A stretch of DNA of 64,000 bases. Source: Carallia brachiata (lineage: Eukaryota > Streptophyta > Magnoliopsida > Malpighiales > Rhizophoraceae). The position numbers and the translations under genes are program-made. Position 1 is the stretch's first letter. Each line of letters starts with the position of its first letter. The stretch lies in assembly GCA_021464245.1 (NCBI GenBank), contig JADCRB010000007.1:4745125-4809124 (forward strand), read 5' to 3'. The notes below the pieces were generated by a model. The model made no database searches. It saw only the letters and a list, made by a program, of their open reading frames with translations, and was not told the DNA's origin. This document shows positions 10,518-21,170 of the stretch, piece by piece.

Positions 10518-11055
10518 ATGAAGGCTTTTCTGCTAATCATATGCATTCTCTTGGCTACTATTCTCTTTTCTTCACCTTCCACCACTGCTCGAGAATTAGC
10601 CGAAAAGGATGACAGTGAGATCACTACTTCTATCGCTTTTTTCCCAACCATTTGATTATAATTAAACACAGCATGCTAACAAGCTTTTATCTGAAGTCAC
10701 CAATATGCAAAAACATTTTATTTTCATTTTCTAGGCTTCAATAAAGTTTTATTCGCATTTTGAATATAAGTTCACCATCTACGACAATAACTAGTTTCCA
10801 TTGAATAACAGATAACCCACGGGCTAACGCCTAATAAGGAGTCTTTTTATAGGAAAAAAATAAACAGTGTTAGTTGATCACAATTTTGATACGGTTCCAC
10901 TTGTTATTGCAGGTGATGGAGGTCAGGTAAGTTATGGACGGCTGAAACGAAGTCCACCTTTTTCATGCGGACGTGGCCAGCGATACTGTCTGCCTCGTAA
11001 AAACCCCCCCAAGGGCCGCCGCTGTCCTCCCTATATTCGTGACTGTCCTCCCTAA
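10518..11055 (+). CDS. RALF-like secreted four-Cys peptide, gene 1 (two exons)
   Basis: Predicted exons are 10518-10614 and 10913-11055, joined across a GTGAG...TTGCAG intron that splits one serine codon; the product is 79 residues. Residues 1 to about 25 form a signal peptide (M-K-A-F-L-L-I-I-C hydrophobic core, then T-T-A). A short acidic stretch R-E-L-A-E-K-D-D follows. The mature part has V-S-Y-G-R-L, then four cysteines spaced C-x6-C-x11-C-x6-C, and ends C-P-P. A V-S-Y-x-x-L motif before four cysteines is RALF-like (extracellular peptides sensed by FERONIA-type receptor kinases), as are the length and absence of an obvious RRxL propeptide site. Against this, RALF genes usually lack introns and the GR-rich mature part is unusual. 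A poly(A)-type AATAAA follows at 11149 and 11305. I am confident in a small secreted peptide, less so in RALF membership. Confidence 0.7.
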
Positions 11056-12762
11056 AAGTGGAAGCCTTTCGTGTAGATCAAAGCTTGACTTGAGTGTCAA
11101 CTAGCCAGCCAATGCTCTATATATATCGTGGAGTGAATTGTTGGAGAATAAAGGAACTAATTGATGTCCTCGTTTGCAGTTCAGTATTATGCATACTACA
11201 CCAGCATGTGACCTGAGTTTTCCTCTGGCACAGCAAATCTTGCTGGCAGATGTAATACCATTAGAACCTTCTTCTTTGTAATGGACAATCAATTACTATA
11301 TATGAAGAATAAAGACCAAAAAAAAAAAAAATGACACAATTGGTGTTTGTCTATCAAAAGGGGCTCTAGTTATATCTTTTTCATTTCAGACAGCATCATT
11401 CTAATTGAAAATATAATACAATTAATTCCACTACCCATGCTACGCATAGTTGATTCATGGTTTCAATATCTAATATATATCAAGTACATTTCCTTTTTTT
11501 CTTTATGCTTTCATTGTGTAAACTAATCTCCAATTTTTGTCCGAATGACCATCTGCTCAAGATATACAAGTAGATCTAACATTTCTCTCGACCTTGCACA
11601 GAAGAAAGTAATAATGATTACAGAGAAAGCAAAGTAGAAAGTTCTAGTGGTTCTGAGCAAGGGAAAAACATAATACTCTTAATGATGAAACTATCAAGTA
11701 CCTTCCAAGATCATTACCCGACATAATATAGTTTGCACAAATTAGAAGATAGGTTTAATTAATTGATTGGCAAAAATTTAGAGTGTCAATGAAAAATAAC
11801 CTTAAAAACATAAAAAATAAGTTGACATTATTGCACAGAATTGAGCTATAATTGGAAGAGGAAAATAGACATTTTGAAGAAAAAAAAACCTTGATAAACC
11901 TTGCTGATAATCTTAAACATTCTACAACTGATCGGTCAAAAATCTAGAAAAAGAATGCAAAAATGAGTTTGCTTGGTTTAACTTTTGGAAGCAATCGCAA
12001 GTTGGTCCCCAACATTAGTATAATAAGTGTTTGTAAAATTTTACACTACTGTTGGGAAAAACTGATAGCTAATAAGCTACAATTGATTGAAAAAAAAAAA
12101 AAAAACACTTCTTTGGAACAAAATAGCTCTTGATTGTAACAATTTAGGATGTTGGGACTTGGGACAATGTTGCATCGCAACAATTTCCGCTTTTACTCGT
12201 CATTGGTTACATAGCTATTCAACACCACCAGTTAAGGAAAAAGCACAAATCATTACAATCCTGATGCCTATATTCATGATATTCGCTAAGAAATGGCTCG
12301 ACCCTTTTAGCATGCAATTGCACCGCAGACAATAAACTACGAAATGGAAACATGAAGCTACACTAAAAACATCAATAACCAGTATTTCACCATGCAAAAC
12401 ATATTCATCAAACCAGAAAACTCCATCACACGGCCATTGGCATCACAGAGGTGCTTTTAGATTGGTTCTTAATCTTATCAAAAGGATGAAATATCATGGC
12501 ATTAATTTTAATCATTTGCCCGGATTATTATCAAAAGGATGAAAAGTCATGACATTAATTTTAATCATTTGCCCAAATATTCTTTGATTGAGAATCATAT
12601 GTAATGAAACATGCATGCAAAAACATCATCCTTCATTCTAACATAAGTACAGTGTCTGACAATGTCAAGTAAAGTGATAGATCCGTCACATGTAAAAAGT
12701 TGAACATTTCCTCTACATGTATACTGATTTGTTTAGAGAATAGCATTTTTGAATAGTGTTTC
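11056..12762. repeat. 3' flank and downstream array unit (copy 1)
   Basis: The 3' flank ('gtggaagcctttcgtgtagatc', then 'gagaataaagg' and 'gaagaataaag') matches the flanks of the other peptide copies. From about 11440 the segment matches 4722-5990 and 21540-23440. Reading frames of 60-80 codons here are not conserved between copies. No gene is seen. The segment stops at 12762, where the copia element is inserted. Confidence 0.7.
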
Positions 12763-13233
12763 TGAAAGCAAAACAGAAAGTTTGTTGTTTTTATCCTTCA
12801 GTTTCAGAAGGATTCAGCAGTAAAATTGGACCAAAAACAAAGAGAAACGAGAGAGAAAGAAAAGGAAAAATGCTTCCAGCAAAAACAAACATCTCACATC
12901 TTCAATTAACAAGACATAACTCAATATATGAGTTAATCTTACATCATGAGCAAAGTACAAGTTCAAATTTCAAATACAAGCTCAAATTCAAAACTTGACA
13001 GCTTTTCACATAGCTGTTACATTAGCTTACACATCAAACATAATTACATTTTGACTCAAAGCAAATTACAATATTATGCATTAAGTTCAAGGCTCCAAAA
13101 TATAACACCAGCATCTTCAAATCAGCAACTATAACTGATGTAACTGATTTGTGAATGCTGGACAAAAGCTTTGACTGGCAGCAACCTTGACAGAAAAATG
13201 CAGGCACCATGAGCTCTGCCTTCAGGGACTTCA
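12763..13233 (-). repeat. LTR (3' LTR of minus-strand copia element)
   Basis: The + strand reads 'tgaaagcaaaacag' at the left end and 'agggacttca' at the right, which gives TG...CA borders on the minus strand. It differs from the partner LTR at 14664-15132 by only a handful of substitutions and one 2-bp indel over about 470 bp. The polypurine tract (minus strand 'accaaggaggagaa') lies just inside at about 13235-13248. Confidence 0.9.
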
Positions 13234-13374
13234 ATTCTCCTCCTTGGTGCCATAATTTTGCATTCCTAAAGCCTTCCTTATCTCTTCAAATCTAGGCCTA
13301 TGAAGACCTTTTGTTAAAACATCTGCAATCTGGTTCTTAGAAGGACAAAAAACCAAAATAACTTCATGATTTTC

Positions 13375-14547
13375 CTAGACTTCTTTGATAAAGTGAAGCT
13401 TGATCTTGAAATGCTTAGTTCTTCTATGAAGAACCGAATTCTTTGAGATGGCAATGGCTGCTTGGTTATCACAAAAAATTTGAGTTGGATTTGTTTGTTC
13501 CAACTTCGAGTCTGTTAAAATCTTCTTAATCCATATGGCATGATTCACTGCTGAGGCTGCTGCAATATATTCAGCCTCAGCTGTGGATTGTGCCACAGTA
13601 GCTTGCTTCCTTGAGCTCCAATTGAAGACACCTGATCCAAAAGAAAAGGCATAACCAGATGTACTTCTCACATCATCAAGTACCCAATCACTATTAGTGA
13701 AGCCAATCAGTTCTAACTTATCTGATTTCAAAAACATAATTCCCATATCTACAGTTCCTTGAATATATCTCAACACCCTTTTTGCAGCCTTGTAATGAAC
13801 CTCACTTGGAGAGTGCATGTACCTTGATAGCAAACTAACAGAGTATGTTATATCAGGCCTTGTAGCTGACAGGTATAGAAGACAACCAATGAGACTTCTA
13901 AACCTGCTAACATCAACTTTGACTGAACCATCTTCTTTCTGAAATCTCTCACCTGGAGTCAAGGGAGTTTTAAAGGATCTGCATGATTGCATTTGGAACT
14001 TTTGTAAAATTTGTTTGGCATACTTGAACTGGTTGACAAAGATTCCTTGTGTTGAGTGATGAACCTCCAAGCCAAGGAAGTAGTGCATACTTCCCAAGTC
14101 TGTCATGTCAAACTGAATTTTCATTTCAGTTTTGAATCTTTGAATTGGCTTCAAACAGTCTCCAATAATCATCAAATCATCAACATAGAGCGATATACAT
14201 AAAAAATGAGAGTCTTCAGCTTTCACATAAAGAGTTGCCTCATTAGCACTCCTGCTGAATCCAAGCTTTTGCAGGTGTTCACAGACCATGATCCTGTTAA
14301 AAATTGACTCTGACACAGCTGTTTAAATGCAAGTAAGTGCCTTGTACTTCTTTGAAACTTGTTCACTGTGATGTTTGATTTGAGTGAGGGTAGGATTTTG
14401 AGGAAGAGGTGCTGGTTCAATCCCACTCTCTGTCACTTCCCATAGGTCAAAAGCTCTCAAATATGTCCTCATCATAACTGTCCACTGAGTGAAGTTCTTG
14501 CCATTGAATTTGGGTGGAGGTTGTGGCTGGAAACTTGATGAGGCCAT
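13375..14547 (-). pseudogene. Deleted copia gag-pol: gag N terminus joined to RT/RNase H
   Basis: Gag starts at the minus-strand ATG at 14547 (M-A-S-S-S-F, W-T-V-M-M-R-T-Y-L). It runs to K-A-L-T-C-I, where a stop (TAA near 14323) replaces the codon found open in the related element at 33.8 kb. The frame then continues through F-N-R-I-M-V-C and jumps, without protease or integrase, into reverse transcriptase. RT shows L-Y-V-D-D-L-M-I-I-G, T-D-L-G-S-M-H-Y-F-L-G and I-G-C-L-L-Y-L. RNase H shows S-D-W, A-E-A-E-Y-I-A and D-N-Q-A-A-I. About 313 codons after the stop remain open. Loss of the middle of pol means it encodes no working polyprotein. Confidence 0.85.
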
Positions 14548-14663
14548 TTTAAATGACAAGGATTTAATCAAACACAAATTTATCACTCCCTCGCGTGTTT
14601 ACTCTCTCTACCAACTCTCCTTTTTTAGGTCACAAGAGGATCTTAAATGCTATGATACCAGAT

Positions 14664-15132
14664 TGAAAGCAAAACAGAAAGTTTGTTGTTTTTATCCTTC
14701 AGTTGCAGAAGGGTTCAGCAGTAAAATTGGACCAAAAACAAAGAGAAACGAGAGAGAGAAAAGGAAAAATGCTTCCAGCAAAAACAAACATCTCACATCT
14801 TCAATTAACAAGACATAACTCAATATATGAGTTAATCTTACATCATGAGCAAAGTACAAGTTCAAATTTCAAATACAAGCTCAAATTCAAAAATTGACAG
14901 CTTTTCATATAGCTGTTACATTAGCTTACACATCAAACATAATTACATTTTGACTCAAAGCAAATTACAATATTATGCATTAAGTTCAAGGCTCCAAAAT
15001 ATAACACCAGCATCTTCAAATCAGCAACTATAACTGATGTAACTGATTTTTGAATGCTGGACAAAAGCTTTGACTGGCAGCAACCTTGACAGCAAAATGC
15101 AGGCACCATGAGCTCTGCCTTCAGGGACTTCA
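14664..15132 (-). repeat. LTR (5' LTR of minus-strand copia element)
   Basis: This is the partner of 12763-13233. Its inner border lies 3 bases from the Met-tRNA primer site, which fixes it as the 5' LTR of a minus-strand element. Confidence 0.9.
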
Positions 15133-15358
15133 ATTTCCACATGTTGTTTGAAAATCCTTCTACCTATTCTGTACTTTTATACTCTTAAACGTTGAACTGG
15201 TAGAATTGCAAAATTGTATAAGCCAAAAATATTTTTGTTTATTGGATAATCTATTAGGATATAATGCATGCTTGCATCACCTATTAAAACTATCAAGGCT
15301 AAATGAGCAAATGTTAGAACAAAAGAGAACACCAGATGACTTAAACAATCAATTTAGC
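15133..15358. repeat. Array unit resumed between copia and LINE
   Basis: 'ttgtttgaaaatccttc' through 'aacaatcaatttagc' continues the array unit interrupted at 12762. It matches 23440-23660 and 5985-6200. It breaks at about 15358, where the LINE begins. Array sequence resumes only at 19906, at a point equivalent to 24718, so about 1 kb, including the gamma-COP exon, is missing from this unit. Confidence 0.7.
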
Positions 15359-17454
15359 CAAAGCCTTACCTCCGACCACCCACCCCTCCCAAAACAGCCC
15401 TTCTCCCACCCATCTTCCTCTTCCTAAGCCATCCTCACAACCAAACCAGAAAACGACCATATATGTTGAAAACCTTCCGGATAACTGGAACGCTTGTGGG
15501 CTCTTTAAGCTGTTTTCCCGATACACCCAAATTTTGGACACCTATATCCCAGGGAAAAGAACAAAATAAGGGCTTAGATTCGGTTTTGTTAGAGTGGAAA
15601 ACCTCAGAGCTGCTTCTGATCTAATATCTCAATTGCAGAAATTTTCTGTTGGTTCTCATCCCCTCCGCATGAATATTGCGTGCTTTTCTCGGGTTGAAAA
15701 GCCACACATCCCGGCAAACTCTAAACCAACAACCATGCCCCCAAATGACAAAAGCCCTCCGCGACCCATTTCAAGCCTTCATATAGGGACTATCGTTCAT
15801 ATGCAGCGGTGGTTCATTATCCAGAATGCACTAACTTCTCCAAGCGTACTGTTGCATCGCAGGCTAGCCAAAAAGACAGAGTAGTAAAACAGTCGTCAGC
15901 ACTAGCCTCCTCTGACTTTGACATGGTTTTTGACAAACAAATTGACACTCCTATATGGATTCAGAAGAGTTTCGTTGGACACTTAGCAAGTCTGAAAACA
16001 GTCCATGAATTATTTGCAGCTGAAGGTTTTTTGGATGTCAAATTAGAACTCTTGGTGGGTGGATGGTGCTATTGTCATTTGCCAATGACTCAACAAAGGA
16101 AGCATTTTTTCAGAAAGGATCAAAATGGCTTAGTGGGTGGTTTTCTTCGATCAAGCTATGGGAACCTTCCGATATTGCAGAAGAAAGATTGGTTTGGATT
16201 CGATGTCAAGGAGTTCCACTGGATCTATGGAGTTACTCTTTTTTTTTCCTCTCTGGCATGTCTGTTTGGGAATTTTATTTCTCTTGACGACAGCACTACG
16301 GAGATGAACAGGATAGCTATAGCCAGATTTCTCATCTCAACCAAGTCGATGGACTTTATAAACAAGATTGTCCGAATTAAAGTTCTGGATCAAATTTTAA
16401 GAGTTTCAGTAACTGAGGAACCAGATAATGTTTCTCTCATTCAGAATTGGTCAGTTGGACTTGGAAGAAATCTTATTAACACATCTGGATCCTCAGGGGA
16501 TGAACATGTAAGATTCCCTCATCCGTCCTTTCTCGGACGACAATTCTTCGGCGACCGTTGGAAGGTGTACCTCGCACTCGGTTTATTCCTCCAAAGCCGG
16601 TGCACTTGGTTCCAGGAAGATCTCTAACGTTTCGACTACCGAAATACTCTCTGCATCTGTTCTGGGCCTGGGGCAAATTTTAAAGAAGAAGCCCAACAAT
16701 GACCTTAAGTCACCATCCATAAGCCAGGCTCCTATTCTTGATAAATCTCTCTTGGACCCATTATCTATTTTTGGTCCAAATCCACTTCCAGAGAATAATG
16801 AGCTTGAGAAATTCAAAGCTGCCTCTCCCTCAATTGAGCACGACAATTCCCATCCACAAGTACTTGCAACAAAAAGAAGCAGACGACGTTCTATCTCTAT
16901 TAATGGTGCTTTTGGAAAATTAAAAAAAAGTCAAAGCCAAAAGGGGAAAGAAAAACGAAAACCAATTGATTGCCAAAGATCCCTTGGAGGATTTAACAGA
17001 TTTTTCTATCACTGACAGCAGCTTTCAACAGAGAAACAAGCTGATTCGGGTGGCTCTTGAAGAGGGTGATGTAGAGCGTGACCAAGAAACATTAAGGAGG
17101 ACAGAGGCGATAAATACCTAGGCAGTACGCCAGCAATTGGGTCTCTGCTTTGAAGGAAATTCTTCAACTCTAATTGACAGACTAATTGAACAAAAGAAAG
17201 CAGAGGAAGCTCAATGGCATATTCAACAAGGGTATAGCGGTCGGGATGCTGTGTAAGTGTCCTAAATTTTATATGGTGTCAATTAATTATCAATGATTAA
17301 GTCTCTTTGTTGGAATGTAAGAGGCCTCTCGGAGGGTTCTAAGAAGAGTGCGGTGTGACCCGTGGTACGAAAGACAGAAGCTAGTTTTGTTATGCTCCAA
17401 GAAACAAAGATGCAAGAAATTACAGAGAGGAATATCAAAGCCATTTCACTGTCA

Positions 17455-18330
17455 AAAGCATGCCGGCCCGTGGCGGTGGTCAGTCACCACTGCCGACCAG
17501 CCCCCAAAACCTTCCGCCTAGCCTCTTGTCCTCTTTTTCCTCTATTTCTCTTCCTCCTTTACTCTTTTTCCATGGTTTCTATTCTTCCTCCTCTGAAGCC
17601 CTTAGTTCATCCCCCAAATTTGTGTTTTCGGGGCGTTTTGTGTGTTATTATCTTCGATCAGGGCTAAATAACGTCACCCACGACCTTTCTATCCTCCGAT
17701 CCAGCTTTTTCGGTGAGTTCCCCTCACGTTCGCGCTTTCTGGCGTCAGCACCACCACCAACGCCGTCATCTCGGCCGCAACCCCTGTCTCCGATGCCAAA
17801 GTAACGACCGTCAGATCGAGGTTTCCAGAAGTTGATTTCATTGCAAGCGAGAAGGCCGGAACCCGCTAAGTTGTAGCAAAAGCGTCATTTTGGCAGGCGC
17901 CGGCCATGCCGCCGTCGTTGCCGTACATAGTCATCGTCATTGCCACTGGAGGAGATAGGAAGCGTCCATTTTGCCTCTCTGTTGGGTGATTTGTATTTTA
18001 AGTACTATTTGTGTTTATCTTCGTAAATGTAATGTGACTGTTTTGAAAATTGGTATTGGAAATATCCAAGCGATTTCTATGTTAGGTTTACCATTGTATG
18101 GTATATACTGTTATATGTAGTTTATTTTAATTAGATTAGATTCAATTGGTAAGTTTGGGCTTTATGCTCTTTGTGTTAATGGTCATTTTCATCATTTATC
18201 AGGTAGGTTGTTTGTGCCATTTGTTCATCCTGCTTCGGGCAGACTTTCTCGATGTTCTTACATCAGATTTGTGTATGTTTTCACCGAATATCAATAAATC
18301 AATTCTGATTTCAATAAAAAAAAAAAAGTC
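17455..18330 (+). mobile_element. Poly(A)-ended insertion inside the LINE endonuclease
   Basis: About 870 bp split the endonuclease frame between K-A-I-S-L-S and F-G-I-R-T, which rejoin perfectly if the insert is removed. A 4-bp repeat GTCA brackets it (17451-17454 and 18327-18330). The first half is GC-rich with CCG-type codons ('cgccggccatgccgccg'). The second half is UTR-like and ends 'tttcaataaaaaaaaaaa'. This suggests a retroposed transcript or a LINE/SINE-like element inserted in sense. I do not recognise its source; open frames here are 100 to 114 codons and Pro/Ser/Leu-rich. Confidence 0.65.
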
Positions 18331-18903
18331 ATTTGGGATTCGAACTCTTTTAGCTGGACCTTTATTGTCGCCTCCGGTAACTCAACAGGCATATTATCTG
18401 TTTGGGATACCTCTTAATTTCAATCTGAAAACATTCTTAAAGGAGAATGTTGGATCAGTGCATGGTACTCTTTTGATTCTCAAAATAAATTGTGTTACGG
18501 CGAATATCTATGCCTATAATGATGTTGTTAGCCGTCGAACAATGTGGTCGGAGACTTTGGATTTACGCAGCAAGTTTAATTCTTTATTTTTGATTGGAGG
18601 AGATTTTAATACTACTTTGAAAATCGGTGAACAAAGCAATTGTGATGGTACATATAATGTAGGGATAAAGGATTTTGTTTATTTTATTGAGGCAATGGAA
18701 GTGATTGATTTACCAGCCTTGAAAAGGAGTTTCACTTCGGGCAATTATACTTCTATGAGTAGGTTGGATAGGTTCCTCGTTAGCCCAACTCTTTTGGCTT
18801 CATTCCCCAATCTTAAGCAATGAGTTTTGGGCAGGGGTCTCCCACATCCTTGTCCAATATTTTTGCAGTCTGACACAGTCAACTGGGGTCCAAACCTTTT
18901 CGC

Positions 18904-19385
18904 TTTTTCAAGAATATGCATATTTTTTATCTAAAATTTTTAATTTTTTTTATTTTTAAATTATAATTTTTTTTAAATATTTTATTTGAGTTTTAAATTT
19001 TTTAATTTTTTATTAAATCAATTTCTCTATTTACTAAAAGTGATTAATTTATTAAAAAATAATTTTAACTTTATAAAAAATTATTTAAAAAAAGATTAAA
19101 TATATAAATTGAATGTCTTTTCTATCAAAAATATACATGTTACATATTTAATTCGTATATTTGTTGATTAAAAAAATATTTAATATGCATATTTAATTTT
19201 TTTTAAATGATTTTTAGAAAGTGAAACTCATTTATTAATGGATTGACCACTTTTTATAACTTAAAGTACTGATGTAGTAAGAAATCAAAAGGTTTAGAAT
19301 TCAAATGAAATGTTAAAAAAGTTTATAATTCAAACGTAAAAAAACTTAAAGATTTAGGATTAAAAAATATACTTATCCCAATTTT
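18904..19385. mobile_element. Foldback element FB1, copy 2
   Basis: The arms of about 200 bp are inverted. The left arm reads 'ttttatttgagttttaaattttttaa...' in pieces matching the reverse complement of the right arm ('ttagaattcaaatgaaatg', 'cattaataaatgag'). The ends are 'gaatatgcatattttttat' and 'aaaaaatatacttatccc'. It lies where the LINE lost its RT region. Related copies are at 1-200 and 58050-58505. It encodes nothing. Confidence 0.75.
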
Positions 19386-19905
19386 AGCTGATGTGTTCCT
19401 AAATCTCTCATAGACCTTTTCTCACAATGGAACGATTTTGTGAGTGGAAAGACCACCAAGAAAGTTTGGACATTGTTGTTTTTTGCTCTGCTTTGGACCA
19501 TATGGTTAGAAAGGAATAAGAAGATTTTTCAAGCTACAGAAATAAAATGGTATGTACTTCACGATGTTGTTTTTGCTCGAGTGTACTCTTAGCTCAAAGC
19601 AGTGGACATTCCCTTTTCGTGCTCAATTCCTCCTCATTTCGGCAAATGCTTTGCAATGAGGAATATCTCATTCTACCAGGGTCTTCATTTTTTTTTATTC
19701 ATCAATCTTCTTCTCCGGTGATCAGTTCTATTTTTAATATAATTTGTTTCTCAGGTGATGCATTGCAATCTTTTTTGGCTTATGTTCATGTATAATCTTT
19801 TGAACGTTTTCCCACACCACTATTCTCAAGTGGAGTGGTGATTGACTTTTGTAAAACTTATACATGCAATAAAATATATACACCTAATTTATCTATTAAA
19901 AAAAA

Positions 19906-20572
19906 ACTCCTCCTCAAAAGAAGGAAAGCATCGAAATACCAATAACAGCACCAAGTGGCAGCAATTGATTGGCTCTTGTCTCACACATAATGTATATGTA
20001 TAGATACATGCAATCAATTTCCACATTAAATGCATGCCCTCACAAAAACTTAATCGAATGGGATAAATTTGTTAAGTCTCCAACCCTAATCAAAACATTT
20101 TATGGGGATTTTATTCGAAACAGGATTCATTGAACAAAACAAATTCAGATTTTATTAATCTGAGAGCGGGTAATGTCTTGATTTCCAAGTGGGTAAAGAC
20201 AAGGAGGGATGATAATTGAATTTGGGAATCTCAGAACCCCACCATTGTGTCACCACTTGTGTGACCTAGCAAGTCTTCGGCATCCTGTTTCTGATATTTT
20301 TGCTTCGAAAGCGAGTTGTCTCCCGAGTAAACCACAAGTCTTTGGCATCATGTTTCTCTTAGTCTTGCTTGGAAGATAGGTCATCTCCCGAGTAAACCAT
20401 AAGTCTCTGGCCTTACGTTTGCTATCTTATTGCACACATCTCTATCACTTGGTATTTTAATCTTTCTATACGCGGCTGAAACTCTGAAGTTTCTCTTACG
20501 CCATTCAAATGTAGCTTTGATGAAACAACGTACACAATTACTAGATTACCTTACATGCCTCTCATCATTTTA
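19906..20572 (+). promoter_or_regulatory. Upstream region of RALF-like gene 2
   Basis: This is array sequence equivalent to 24718-24830 and to 30480-30946. It contains the 'aagtctttggcatcatg' repeats (first near 20270 as 'aagtcttcggcatcctg', then about 20337) and the conserved 'cattcaaatgtagctttgat'. Unlike gene 1, there is no MITE before the TATA-like box at 20574. Confidence 0.5.
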
Positions 20573-20632
20573 CCATAAATAGGATGGTATAGATGGGGCA
20601 GTGGGCAAATATAAACTCATAGTTACTCCAAC

Positions 20633-21170
20633 ATGAAGACCCTTCTGCTAATCTTATGCATTCTCTTGGCTACCATTCTCTTTTCTCCAGCTTCCACCAC
20701 TGCTCGAGAATTAGCCGAGAAGGATGACAGTGAGATCACTACTTCTATCGCTTTTTTCCCAACCATTTGATTATAATTTACCACAGCATGCTAACAAGCT
20801 TTTGTATGAAGTCATCAATATGCAAGAACATTTTATTTTTCATTTTCGTAGGCTTCAATTAAGTTTTATATCACAATTTGAACTTAAATTCACCATCCAC
20901 TATAATAATTACTTTCTATTGAATAACTCACGGGTCAACGCCTAATAAGGAGCCTTTTTTATAGGCAAAAAAAAAAAAGAAAAAAAATATCAATTGATCA
21001 TGACTTTGATACAATCCCACTTGTTACCATTGTCTGTCGCAGGTGGTCGAGGACAGGCAACCTATCCAGGTCAACCATACTCATGCGGCCGTGGCCAGCG
21101 ATACTGTCTGCCATCGAGAAACCCCAAGGGCTCCCCGCGCTGTCCTCCCTATTCTCGTGACTGTCCCTGA
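20633..21170 (+). CDS. RALF-like secreted four-Cys peptide, gene 2 (two exons)
   Basis: Exons are 20633-20729 and 21043-21170; the GTGAG donor and CGCAG acceptor split a serine codon; the product is 74 residues. The signal peptide is nearly identical to gene 1 (M-K-T-L-L-L-I-L-C start, T-T-A end), followed by R-E-L-A-E-K-D-D. The mature part is G-R-G-Q-A-T-Y-P-G-Q-P-Y-S, then C-x6-C-x11-C-x6-C-P. The first Cys loop (G-R-G-Q-R-Y) and last loop (P-P-Y-S-R-D) match gene 1 closely, while the spacer before Cys1 is shorter and lacks the Y-G-x-L form. The leader, intron and 3' flank align with the other copies, and AATAAA occurs at about 21265. It shares the family role and uncertainty given for gene 1. 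Confidence 0.7.

Larger units (their letters stand above)
12763..15132 (-). mobile_element. Ty1/copia LTR retrotransposon with internal deletion
   Basis: It has two LTRs of about 470 bp, a primer site complementary to initiator Met-tRNA (minus 'tggtatcatagc', 14649-14660) and a polypurine tract. The left flank ('gaatagtgtttc') and right flank ('tttccacatgttg') share TTTC as a likely 4 to 5 bp target duplication. The empty site is seen at about 5965 and 23430 ('aatgttttcatatgttg'). The LTRs are near-identical, so the insertion is young relative to the array duplication. Protease, integrase and most of RT are deleted, so it could only have moved with help. Confidence 0.9.
15359..19905 (+). mobile_element. 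L1-type LINE, degenerate, with internal deletion and insertions
   Basis: ORF1 begins with an RRM-like region at about 15462-15690 (N-L-P-D-N-W, G-F-V-R-V-E-N-L). A DUF4283-like region follows at about 15910-16240, with frame changes (A-F-F-Q-K-G-S-K-W-L, L-V-W-I-R-C-x-G-V-P-L). ORF2 starts at 17297 with an AP endonuclease (S-L-C-W-N-V-R-G-L, M-L-Q-E-T-K-M) that resumes at 18331 (G-G-D-F-N-T-T at about 18596, later S-R-L-D-R-F-L-V-S). The reverse transcriptase is absent; the next LINE sequence, 19386-19905, is the 3' end with untranslated region and A-tail. The tail matches the truncated copy at 22745-23352. A foldback element sits at the deletion junction. Stops and frameshifts throughout make it inactive. 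Confidence 0.85.

Noticed and set aside
13375..14316. Long open frame that could be called a host gene
   Set aside because: It is RT/RNase H of a copia element between two LTRs.
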